Source: Heterobilharzia americana (taxonomy: Eukaryota > Platyhelminthes > Trematoda > Strigeidida > Schistosomatidae). From it: 64,000 bases of DNA. Below are positions 34,243 to 43,503 of the stretch, in pieces. How positions within the stretch are numbered: the stretch's first letter is position 1; every line of letters begins with the position of its first letter. Both the position numbers and the translations under genes were made by a program. The stretch lies in contig OX104127.1 of assembly GCA_944470555.2 (NCBI GenBank), positions 55,708,140-55,772,139 of the forward strand, in the 5' to 3' direction. The notes under the pieces are model-generated. The model did not search any database. It was not told the DNA's origin and saw only the letters and a list, made by a program, of their open reading frames with translations.

Positions 34243-34340
34243 CGACCACCGGTAACCCGGTGGTCGCTGGTTCGAATCCGGTCGCGGTCCAGATTTTCAT
34301 CTCACCTTCAATCATCAACCGGTACAGATGTTTATCTTGA
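34243..34340 (+). repeat. SINE3 fragment with intact B box
   Basis: 'ggtaacccggtggtcgctgg' and the perfect B box 'ggttcgaatcc' (34269-34279), then the body 'cagattttcatctcacc' and 'ttcaatcatcaacc'. The 5' third of the tRNA head is missing. It sits directly at the PLE-C 3' end. Confidence 0.65.
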
Positions 34341-35080
34341 ACAGTTTTCATCAAAGTAAACACAAATAAAATTCTATGTATACCTGGAACTTTCAGAACA
34401 CGTGGTGAACATGTTAGCACTGGGTCAAAATTCAAATATCGTCATTTTCCTACTCTTACCACTTTGCAATATTAAACGACTATTATTGAGTGCTACAAAC
34501 CTTCAAATTTAATTGATATCAAGTGCAAAATGCTGACATTTTTCAAGATGGATTTCTTGAGGTTACTGATGAATAGTCATGATCTGTACAGTAAACCAAG
34601 TCGCATGTAGGAACAAGTACTCATGGTTGGCACTAAACAATGTCTACTCAACACCATAAACTAACAGAAGTAAGAAAGTGTCAATGACTGAATTCAAACC
34701 CAATGGTGGAACTATTAATTGCTCATTGCAAAACCTGATGACGCTCAGTGCGATCTTTGGTAGGATTGTGTACTTATGAAAAGTATCATGGTAATACATA
34801 GTGGTCTGTTTAACGCTTCTAGGTGTTCGAAGTTTATTCAATTGATATGAATCCATGGTTAACGCCATCTTGATATGTAATTAGCTAAGCTTCTTACAAT
34901 GTACCAATTGTATACTTTTTTTAGACAAGTTTATTCGGCAAGTTAACTTTATATCGACTGTTCACTTGTCTAAATACAATGCTAATTGATTGATAATGAA
35001 AAATTGTGTAATTTATGTGAATTATATGACTTGATCCGACTTTTTCTTTGAAAGTAGCTTGTTTTACCAACAAACTGTAA
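34341..35080. other. AT-rich stretch with no recognised gene
   Basis: Nothing recognised. Confidence 0.45.
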
Positions 35081-35084
35081 TATA

Positions 35085-35180
35085 TTACAAGCTCCTGAAG
35101 TGTCTCATGATAGGACGAAACAGATGTTCAATGCTTCTAGATTTTTAGTAATTCTCTAATTGATATCAGTTCATGGTCAA
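35085..35180 (+). repeat. F2 repeat fragment with ribozyme remnant
   Basis: 'CTGAAGTGTCTCATGATAGG' and 'GGACGAAACAGATGTTCAATG' (35094-35138), followed by 'tgatatcagttcatggtc'. G8 and A9 positions are lost. Confidence 0.5.
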
Positions 35181-36160
35181 AAGGCTTTAAGCGTAAACTT
35201 TTTCATATTGCATTTAGAAACATTTTGAGGCTAAAAAATGTTTTTTACTTGGATATAATATAGTATAACTCAACTTAGTACAAATTTATGTTCTTGATCA
35301 TGAGCTAAGATAATCCTGTCAGGGTCAAATATCCTTGAAACACTGCCTAGTAATAATTTCAGGTATTCTTCTGTGGTTTAAGAAGGTTCAAAACTCATAT
35401 GAGTTAAATAAGAACAAAACATGTAACAACAATGAACAATAATGCCCTTAAGAAGATCTTTAGGCTCTACACTAATGTATTTAGTAATCTCGTTATATGA
35501 AAAGTATGAATAGTCTTGATAATCAGTTAGCAAACGTTGGTTATTTTAAATTATACATTTATTAAGTAGGACAACAATACCGAATATAGAAAGATTACTG
35601 ATGAGGGTGATCGAAGAAACACTACAAGAATTTAAACGGTATGATAGTCAAAGTAGGTCATAATATTGTAAGAAATAAACTGATAGAAAAGTAATTAAAA
35701 CAATCTGAACGAAGAACATTCTTTACAATAAATTATCATCAGATTATATGGTCAATAAGATGGCATTGTGCAGCGACAAAATAGGCTACGTCTCAGGCAA
35801 ATACATTTTACTGATTAAAGAAAAGGCATAGTATATATAAGCTTATTCTGGACACAAAGATAAGGATTAGTAGCTCAAATTCTATTCACTTTTTCTTGGT
35901 GTAAATGGTCAGTTAGAATATTATTCGAAAGGTTCAACGGTAACCTTAAGTGGATTGGTTTTGCCTGATCTACGGTTCATATCACCTTGTTTGAATGTAT
36001 ATTTTTTTTAATTTGCATAATTATACATATTATGTTAAAATAAGCTGAATATAGCTCGTTTATTGTCTGAAATAATGAGTAAACATAGGGTTATACTGAA
36101 ACGTAAGAAATATAAGGGATCTTAGGTTAAACAAAGGCTTTTTATTTAAAATAAATAGGT
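35181..36160. other. AT-rich stretch with no recognised gene
   Basis: Nothing recognised. Confidence 0.5.
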
Positions 36161-36164
36161 TTAT

Positions 36165-36270
36165 ATTTTAATGGTGTTGTTTTCTCTTAGCTGGATAGTT
36201 TAATGGTGAGGTTTTCATTGCTTTGCTAGACAACATCATTAGCACAACTCTCAGAAACAAGATTTATCTT
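36165..36270 (-). repeat. PLE-E-type end, solitary
   Basis: Reverse strand 'gctaatgatgttgtctagc', 'aatgaaaacctcaccattaaac' and 'aagagaaaacaacacc' match the fold-back end of PLE-E at 25600-25680. No PLE-E coding sequence adjoins it. Confidence 0.55.
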
Positions 36271-36389
36271 TACTTATGATAAAAGTAATTATTATTTGGG
36301 ACTACAGAGTTTCTACAAAAAGAGGAAATACTGCCTTAAGAATAAAATCCACTACAAACTACATTACTACATCGTACTTCTTACTGACA

Positions 36390-36665
36390 TGCTTCTTGAT
36401 GAATATCCGGAAGTTGTAATGAGAGTGATGGAGTCAACCAGTTGCAAAGGAAGTAGACATCAACTGAAGATCTTGGGTAAAAATCGCCTTATATCGCTAT
36501 CTGACAGACATAGGCAACTATGTACCATTGAGCTTCGACCCAAGGGTCGTGATTATGATCCCTGGAAGATTCATTCATGCCTACTACTGAGAAGTCCCAT
36601 AATAAGAACAAACGGGTATTTAGTGATGTCAGGTTTCTCCAACTGACACTAGCCCATCATGAATA
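36390..36665 (+). repeat. F2 repeat, forward copy
   Basis: 5' unit 'ccggaagttgtaatgag' at about 36407, worn tRNA head (36515-36575) and a ribozyme remnant at 36590-36625 reading CTGAGAAGTCCC with the GGACGAAA strand lost. It ends 'ctgacactagcccatcatgaatac' at 36665. Confidence 0.55.
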
Positions 36666-37114
36666 CTGCCTTAAAGATTAACTACTCATTTTATTTCGAC
36701 TTATTATTGTGTACTGACCAAGTTCATTTTACATTTGAAGGTGAACATTTTCGACAAATAGATGGTATGGCTATGGGAGGTCCCTTAGGACCATTGCTAG
36801 CTGATATTTATATGTCACACAATGAAGGCTTGACAGGCAATCTTATCAGTAAAGTTACTCTCTATAAAAGATATTTTGATGATATAGTCGTGATATGTGA
36901 CAAGCATGAAGATGCAGCATGCTTGTTAAGAAGATTTAACTTAGTACAAAACAACATAAGGCTAACATATGAAGAAGATAAAGAAAGCCGTCTTCCACTC
37001 TTGTATTTACTCCTAAGTTGTAGAAATGATGGTTCAATAAAACGGTCAATCTACAGGAAACCTAATTGGACGGGTCAGTATTTAAGTTTCCATAGCTTTT
37101 GTCCAACTCAATAA
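36659..37114 (+). pseudogene. PLE-D reverse transcriptase block
   Basis: A 151-codon block with the motif GMAMGGPLGPLLAD (residues about 37-50) and the catalytic YFDD at about 78-81, followed by the thumb start. The N-terminal half of the reverse transcriptase is missing upstream, where an F2 repeat lies, so the first Met belongs to repeat sequence and is not a native start. It ends at a stop before the linker. Confidence 0.82.
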
Positions 37115-37795
37115 AAGCGAGGTTCGGTATTTGTACCGAAGACTCAATAGATGATGATATCAAAATACTAACTAGAAAATTAGTGGATAATGAATATCCA
37201 TTGAAGTTCATAAACTGCTGCAAAAATTCAGCAGGATTCAAACCTAATCTGTAATCTGTTTCGAAGAAATGCGTTTACATCGTGTTACCATACAAAGGAG
37301 AATCTAGCAGCATAATATTAAAACGAAGGTTAAGGTCTGTTGTTAGCCAAACGTACTATACAGCTAAGATTATCGCAGTTGAGACGACCAAGCACCTAAT
37401 GCAACATAGACCTCAACGCTGTATAAACGACTGCATCATATCCTATTGCGTTTATAAATTTATGTGTGTGTGTGTGGAAAAACATACTTAGAGAGGACTA
37501 ATCATGATATGCACTTGAGGGTAGGGGGGAACATGTTTCAAAATGCCTACGAAAGCATCTGGATTCACAAACACTGATAAGCGCAGATGGCAGACAACCT
37601 TCATCCGCATCCACCACAAAACATATCATTGATAAAGGTCACAGGATCGATATCAAAACAGCCTTTACAATTTTGTATAGAAACTATGAGGGGAGTATAC
37701 TTAAGTTTGTTGAGGCGCTAGCCATAAATAAATTTAACCTCCCATTGTGTGTGCAAAAACAGTTTATCCTTACGCTAAGCCTATCTTGGTAATGC
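36666..37795 (+). mobile_element. PLE-D: Penelope-like element, 3' half
   Basis: Forward readings: 'HFTFEGEHFRQIDGMAMGGP' with 'LGPLLADIYM' (reverse transcriptase motif before the active site), 'LYKRYFDDIVVICDKHEDAA' (YFDD, both catalytic aspartates kept; about 36860-36920), 'LPLLYLLLSCRNDGSIKRSI' and 'YRKPNWTGQYLSFHS'. Shifted frames follow to 'VLPYKGESSSIILKRRLRSV' (37283), the endonuclease start 'CVYKFMCVC' with 'TYLERTN' (37437-37510), 'HIIDKGHRIDIKTAFTILYR' (37624) and the C terminus 'NLPLCVQKQFILTLSLSW' before a stop at about 37792. A (GT)n run at 37462-37472 is where the frame breaks in the endonuclease. Confidence 0.88.
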
Positions 37796-37874
37796 TTATT
37801 TTATCGTATTACCAAGATTGTCTTCAAATCTTATCCTTTATTCCTCTCATTATCTTTCTTATTATTGAATTCCT

Positions 37875-38075
37875 TTATTTCAAGTTGTTATTCATCGTAG
37901 ATTGACATTAGTTGGAGGAACGAAGGAAACTTGGGAGCACTGGACAGCTTTTTTGTTCTAGTATGGAACTCTTCATCAGGAGGGAACAGCTGTCCAGTGC
38001 TCTCAGGTTTCTTTTGTTCCTCCAACTGATGTCAGTCTACGACGAATAACAACCTGAAATATTTCCAAATCCCTA
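37875..38075. repeat. F2 fold-back (near-palindrome)
   Basis: The left arm 37875-37960 ('caagttgttattcatcg..ttggaggaacgaagg..gggagcactggacagc') is the reverse complement of the right arm 37988-38075 ('acagctgtccagtgctc..ttgttcctccaactgatg..gaataacaac'). About 25 bases lie between them. It contains only the ribozyme 3' strand and the F2 3' end, and no tRNA head. Confidence 0.8.
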
Positions 38076-38865
38076 CAACTCTCTTAAAATTCTTTTATGT
38101 CATCTTTTGCCCTACCCTTACTTCCAGTTCTCATATATAACGCCTTAACAAGTCAATGTGTAGAGGATTAGATTGTTCGAAATGCATAGCCCTAATACAT
38201 CACATATTGTTCAGATAATCTATGCCTTGTAATTACATTATCCAAATATTTATATATCCCTTTTATTCACAGAAGGAAATAATTAGCAAAAATATTTGAG
38301 AAACAAGCAGAAATTACCAATTTTTATATAATATTTATCTGACAAAAACGTTTTTATTTACTGAATACATTCTGAAATGTAAACTTAATCATTATGAGAT
38401 TTTTTCACCATACAATTAATTTGAATTAAATAAACCAATGGTAAATACGTTTGTAGATGAGGTCTGAACAACTACAATGAAATAATGATCCGGGTTAAAG
38501 AAACTGTATAATTTATGAGTGAAAAATAAGGGAATTTCCCATCCCTAGTCTAAACAGCTTCATTTCTGTCACCATTCGATCAGTGAAGCCGATGAACTTA
38601 GCTTTTATGCTTGTTAGCACTCGTTAACGGAGCATATCTGTAACTTCAAGGGAACTGATGTCCCTTGAGAGATTCTGATGCGCTTCATTCAGTGTTACAG
38701 TCAGTAATGTAATCACACTGAACTACCCGGTTTGACTGCATGACGAAAATGTTTATCTACATTTACAAAGTTTAGTCTATGACTTCAGAACAGGAAATAC
38801 AATAGTTGATTTCATACACAAATTTCTGAGATGATAAGGAATATTTGTAATTGAATATGATGATT
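38076..38865. other. AT-rich stretch with no recognised gene
   Basis: Around 38590-38720 a phrase ('ttgttagcactcgttaacg..gtaacttcaagggaactgatgtccc') also occurs in worn form at about 55608-55670, so a low-copy unnamed repeat is present here. Nothing else was recognised. Confidence 0.35.
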
Positions 38866-38869
38866 TTCA

Positions 38870-38965
38870 TGATGCTATGTTCTCCAAACTGATTGGTTTA
38901 ATCTTCAAGTTTTTGTTGTCATTCTAGACGACATCATCAGCACAAACTTCAATAACTCAGAGTTG
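38870..38965 (-). repeat. PLE-E-type end, solitary
   Basis: Reverse strand 'gtgctgatgatgtcgtctag', 'gacaacaaaaacttg' and 'ggagaacatagc' correspond to the PLE-E terminal repeat. It sits just before the Sm-alpha composite at 38995. Confidence 0.6.
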
Positions 38966-38994
38966 AAAGTCTTCAATAGTTTGATGTCAACTAA

Positions 38995-39296
38995 CTTTAG
39001 AAATCAGGACGCGCGTTTCGTCCTAATTTGGACTCAATCGTCAGCTGGATGGATGTACCTGCACCCTAATGATGACTGTTGTTGTTCCCACTGAAACTCG
39101 AACCTCACACCCATCGCTTCAAATTCCAAGGCGTGAACCACTATGTCACACAAGGACGATAGCCACTTCTTGTACAATGGGTGATAGTTATCACTATTTA
39201 TTGACATACTCGTTATTCTCCATTGTTTGTTGTGTTGGAGCGAATTGTTCAACCCCTATTGGCATGTGGGCTCCTATGTGGATGCATCGATATTGC
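38995..39296 (-). repeat. Sm-alpha composite, inverted arm
   Basis: A reverse-strand Sm-alpha unit with ribozyme (separate entry), B box 'gaggttcgagtttc' (about 39096-39109 reverse), A-box-like 'gacatagtggttcacgcc' (39132-39149 reverse) and 3' body down to the junction at about 39296. The junction text 'gatattgccaggacatatgcc' is the reverse complement, with one difference, of the junction at 47579-47599. Confidence 0.85.
39005..39060 (-). ncRNA. Sm-alpha hammerhead ribozyme, core intact but with 4-nt insertion
   Basis: Reverse strand: CTGACGA (39044-39038), insertion TTGA, helix II GTCC/GGAC (perfect), GAAAC (39019-39015), a short helix III loop and GTC cleavage triplet (39010-39008). This is the known Sm-alpha hammerhead except for the four extra bases between A9 and helix II. 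The element ends a few bases after the cleavage site, so helix I has only three to four pairs. Family identity is secure; activity is unknown. Confidence 0.7.
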
Positions 39297-40345
39297 CAGG
39301 ACATATGCCGATAAAGGTCGAACAATTCGATCCAACACAACAAACAACGAAGAATAACAAGTATGTCAATAAATAGTGATAACTATCACCCATTGTCCAA
39401 GAAGTGTTTGTAGTTCCTCTGTGGCATAGTGGATAACGCCTCGGCATTTGAAGCGATGGGTATGAGGTTCGAGTCTCAGTGTGAATGACAACACTTATCC
39501 ATCCAGCTGACAAGTGAGTCCCAAATTGGACGGAACGCGCAGCCTGAATTCTTCTGCTAGCCACAACCAACCAACTTATCATAGTTAACATTCAGGGAAT
39601 ATCGAGGTGTCTGCATAATAGCCCATATGTCGATAAAGGTTGAACAATTCGATCCAACACAACAAACAACGAAGAATAACAAGTATGTCAATAAATAGTG
39701 ATAACTATCACCCATTGTCCAAGAAGTGTTTGTAGTTCCTCTGTGGCATAGTGGATAACGCCTCGGCATTTGAAGCGATGGGTATGAGGTTCGAGTCTCA
39801 GTGTGAATAACAACACTTATCCATCCAGCTGACAAGTGAGTTCCAAATTGGACGGAACGCGCAGCCTGAATTCTTCTGCTAGCCACAACCAACCAACTTA
39901 TCATAATTAACATTCAGGCAATATCGAGGTATCTGCATAGTAGCCCATATGCCGATAAAGGTTGAACAATTCGATCCAACACAACAAACAACGAAGAATA
40001 ACAAGTATGTCAATAAATAGTGATAACTATCACCCATTGTCCAAGAAGTGTTTGTAGTTCCTCTGTGGCATAGTGGATAACGCCTCGGCATTTGAAGCGA
40101 TGGGTATGAGGTTCGAGTCTCAGTGTGAATAACAACACTTATCCATCCAGCTGACAAGTGAGTTCCAAATTGGACGGAACGCGCAGCCTGAATTCTTCTG
40201 CTAGCCACAACCAACCAACTTATCATAATTAACATTCAGGCAATATCGAGGTATCTGCATAGTAGCCCATATGCCGATAAAGGTTGAACAATTCGATCCA
40301 ACACAACAAACAACGAAGAATAACAAGTATATCAGTAAATATTAA
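39297..40345 (+). repeat. Sm-alpha tandem array, 322-bp period
   Basis: The phrase 'acaagtat(g)tc' recurs with its 'gtat' at 39361, 39683, 40005 and 40327, an exact 322-bp period. Three full units and a partial first unit differ at only a few positions. Each unit has an A box 'gtggcatagtggataacg', B box 'aggttcgagtctc' and a hammerhead remnant reading CTGACAA, insert GTGA, GTCCCAAATTGGAC or GTTCCAAATTGGAC, then GGAACGCGCAGCC. G8 is A, A13 is G and the cleavage triplet is lost, so all units share the same dead ribozyme. The reverse frames at 39274-40235 (three near-identical proteins) are chance frames of the repeat. Confidence 0.95.
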
Positions 40346-40770
40346 TGATTTCAGAAAGTTTATCAAATTTATTAGTATTTCACTTGTTAGATAGAAAATT
40401 AGAATGTAATTTTAACTCGCTAATTACTTATAATTAATTTTCATGTCAAACATTTTCTTCTTTTTGTTTATATCCCAGAGTATCAAATAAAAAGGAAAAT
40501 TGTTGCTTGAAGCACGTTTTCCCTCTAAATTTGTTTAGAAATAAAAGAATGTCTAGAATTATATGTAAGTTTTTATTTACAGGTCAATAGGTAAAAAACA
40601 TTATGAATTTATAGAAATGAAGAATTAAACGAAAAAAATTTGATAATTTATTCGTTTTAACAACGAAATACGCTTAATTGATCATTGAAAGAGATAAAGA
40701 GGATGGTTTCAGTAAAGGAAAATATTTCTCCTTTACATAATTATTTACTATATTGTACATTCATGGATTT
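40346..40770. other. AT-rich stretch with no recognised gene
   Basis: Nothing recognised. Confidence 0.5.
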
Positions 40771-40774
40771 GTAG

Positions 40775-40940
40775 CTTAATGATTTAGGGAGGCGATCAGC
40801 AGTTAGTGAGTCATGGGTTCGAACACTGCTCCACTTACTGAAGACTTGAGTAGCCAGGTAGTATCATTAGCCATTGCACAACTGGTGTGATTCATTGTCT
40901 ACATTTATGAATACAGATGACAAAGAGTAGAAGATTCAAC
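40775..40940 (+). repeat. tRNA-headed SINE-like sequence
   Basis: 'tttgtagcttaatgatttagg' (A-box-like) and 'catgggttcgaacactgc' (perfect B-box core GTTCGAAC, about 40807-40824), 34 bases apart. The body does not match Sm-alpha or F2 and only weakly matches SINE3. It could be a separate low-copy family or a tRNA pseudogene. Confidence 0.45.
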
Positions 40941-41039
40941 AACTATATTTCTATCAAGAGTCAAAATATCTTGAATAATGAAAGGAAGTTATATAATACA
41001 AGTGAGGGTTTGTGGTAGAGGAATAAACAAAATTGTGTA

Positions 41040-41830
41040 CTACAGGATTTATCTAGGACACTCATGGCTTTATGATAGCCACGACAAAGACAAAGGTTGA
41101 AGGTACTTTCCTCAGACATGTAGCACTGGTTTGAACTTCTGAATTCTTAGTGTTTCACTTATATCAAAATGCCTCAATTTTATCTCTTCCGGTGACTAGA
41201 TCGAACCTTGTAGATGATTTTCAAAAAGTCTCTAAAGTATTCTTTTATTGAGCTGAAGATTCATTTCCATTTTTCTTCGTTAGCAAGGCTGAGAAGTATT
41301 CTTGAACATATTCCACAAATGAATTCAACTCCACGGGAGAAAGTAAGCTAGTAATACACACATCGGTATGCCTTTCATACATTTATCAGTATATTTCTTG
41401 CAGTGGAAAATGATTTGAAGGTTGGTGGTGAAGTATGTTCTACTTAAGGATCATGATTATCGTTTTTCAGGGAATCCTGCAGCAATGTCATTGTTGAATT
41501 CAAGTTTAAGCAAAATAATCTTTTTTGACTTCAAGTGAATCCATACGGGAAATCATTTCCTACTAGAGTTCTTTGAAGATTTTGTAGTTCTCTGTCAGCA
41601 AGGCTCTTTATAAAGCTTTTTGTGATCCTTGAGAAAAATAATAGATAAGATTTCTGTTCGTACATAGAGGGACCGAACTTTGAAGAATATTCGTTTAACC
41701 TCCAATGACTTATTTATGATGTTGTTTGAAGAAGAACAGATAAATAACGAATATTCATTGTGCTGAATAGCTTTTTTATAGTCGTCCTGTTTTTCAACTG
41801 CCAACAAGCACTTTGACTTAAGTGAGAGTG
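41040..41830 (-). mobile_element. PLE-F remnant, strongly decayed
   Basis: Reverse-strand pieces 'IRIFFKVRSLYVRTEILSII' (about 41690), 'KLEFNNDIAAG' (about 41505) and a C-terminal 'KPVLHV' followed by 'LSLSWLS' (about 41110) correspond in order to the PLE-F fragment at 53640-54340 ('KLKFKSDIASE', 'TNLCIQKTFVRQLSLSW'). The GIY-YIG core between them is not readable. The 70-codon frame 41595-41807 is part of it. Confidence 0.5.
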
Positions 41831-41900
41831 AAAGTTATTTCGTAATTTAAAGTTCTCTTAAAGTTTATTTTAACGCTTCGTAAAATATGGTATTAAAGTG

Positions 41901-42231
41901 ATAAATTGGTTGGTTGTGGCTAGCAGAAGAATCCAGGACGCACGTTTCGTCCTATTTGAGACTCAATCGTCAGCTGGATGGATGTACCTGCACCCCAGTG
42001 ATGTTGCTCCCACTGGGGTGCAGGTACATCCATCCAGCTGACAAGTGAGTCCCAAATTGGACGGAACGTGCGTCCTGGATTCTTCTGCTAGCCACAACCA
42101 ACCGACTTATCATAGTTAACATTCAGGCAATATCGAGGTATCTGCATAGTAGCCCATATGCCGATAAAGGTTGAACAATTCGATCCAACACAACAAACAA
42201 TTGAGAATAACAAGTATATCAATAAATAGTA
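41901..42231. mobile_element. Sm-alpha fold-back insertion with 14-bp target-site duplication
   Basis: The left arm (41905-42000, reverse) and right arm (42008-42104, forward) are inverted copies of the ribozyme region. Forward body follows to the usual 3' end 'tatatcaataaatag'. ATGGTATTAAAGTG is present at 41887-41900 and 42232-42245, so the composite entered in one event. The arms are not identical: the left ribozyme is CTGACGA + TTGA + GTCTCAAATAGGAC + GAAACGTGCGTC, and the right is CTGACAA + GTGA + GTCCCAAATTGGAC + GGAACGTGCGTC. No tRNA head is present. Confidence 0.93.
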
Positions 42232-42245
42232 ATGGTATTAAAGTG

Positions 42246-43490
42246 TTTTGAAAAGCTTTGAGAATATTGTTTTCTTTTCATAAAGATAACAGCTGTTCTG
42301 TCACAGATTTCCTTCATACTTGTGTATGACAGTGGAAAATTTCATACATCCAATCGCTGTTCATCATGGAGATTTCATATGATTTACTGCATACAGAACA
42401 CAGTAATGGATTAATTTCGGATAAACTTATGCATTTGAATGACGTACCCTTTGGTTAGACGAACAGGACAGTCATTTTTCTCATTCGTTGATGGATAATT
42501 CTCCTACTACATCGTATCGACAAACTTATCTGTATTATGTGGGCTATTGCAGTTTTGCAAACTTCACCTTATTCTAGGTAAGCCAGACGTCACGTAATAA
42601 GCTGGCTTCCAAAGTACACGACAGGTCATACACTACTATTGAAGGTATCTACCCACATCTCATTTTCAGGGGATGTAGCAAGTGCCCGACCTGGGTTATA
42701 CCACTATACCACTCACACTCATTACTCAGACAGTGGCACCTAGACATTTCAGTCCATGCTGGCTGTGTGGTTAGCAGACATTTGGTAAAGTTCAGGAAGA
42801 TCTATTGTTCTACCAAAAAGAATGATACAGACATCACCGCTGTGAATGTTTGATAGTGACTGATGGTTAATTCACCAGAGTCGACCTCATTAGTCTGCAA
42901 CTCATTCCAGATATGGAGGAAAGCCTGCCAGCCAAATTCATGCTACTAGCATTTCGCTTAGAGGAGAAAGCAGGCATATAGCCTACATCCTTCTCCATAT
43001 TTCCCATGCAATGAGTACTTTCTCTTCGTTATTGACACATCAAATGGCATGTAACTGTTGTTTACACCTTGAGCTTATAGGTTAGATATACTGAAAGGTC
43101 TATCTGCATTCGGTTAGCCCCACAATCACCCAGACTAAATGGGTTGTTTCACTCTGAAACTCTAGCTCTGAATGAAGAGACAGTCAGTTGGTTCACAGGC
43201 TGATATCTGCTTATCAGCAGGAACTTCGTATAGGTCCACCACTGTACCAATAGACTTCTTCCTCTCGTAAGCATCTGAGTCATGGAATATTGATAAATGA
43301 GCGTCATCGATCAAGTATTTGAGCAAAGAGTGGAAATATTTTAGCTACTAGAATCACCGACAAGCCAATTGGCCAATCGAAGACTAGTAAATGTGCTGTG
43401 TTGGCTAGGCATTTGACCAACAGCTCAAAATATGCGCGTCATTAATTAGATGATTAAGCTTCTGTCTACATTCAGGGAGCCATAGTTTCT
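42246..43490. other. Unexplained block, GC-richer in 42430-43440
   Basis: Between about 42430 and 43440 the sequence is less AT-rich and more complex than neighbouring unique DNA, similar to the non-LTR 5' region at 15431-16200. No long frame or known motif is seen on either strand. It could be the untranslated part of an element I do not recognise, or a host regulatory or exon-containing region. Confidence 0.3.
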
Positions 43491-43503
43491 CCTGAGAATA
43501 TTA

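Noticed and set aside
34243..34316. Functional tRNA gene because of the perfect B box
   Set aside because: The 5' third of the cloverleaf is missing and the SINE3 body follows directly.
39274..40235. Three near-identical reverse-strand proteins of 105-118 residues in the 39-40 kb array
   Set aside because: They are one chance frame of the 322-bp Sm-alpha unit read antisense. They recur only because the unit recurs, and the same frame appears in other Sm-alpha copies (25927-26265, 47298-47609, 47602-47898).
39297..40345. CRISPR-like or satellite array
   Set aside because: The units are 322 bp, nearly identical throughout, and are tRNA-headed SINE units. There are no short repeats with unique spacers.
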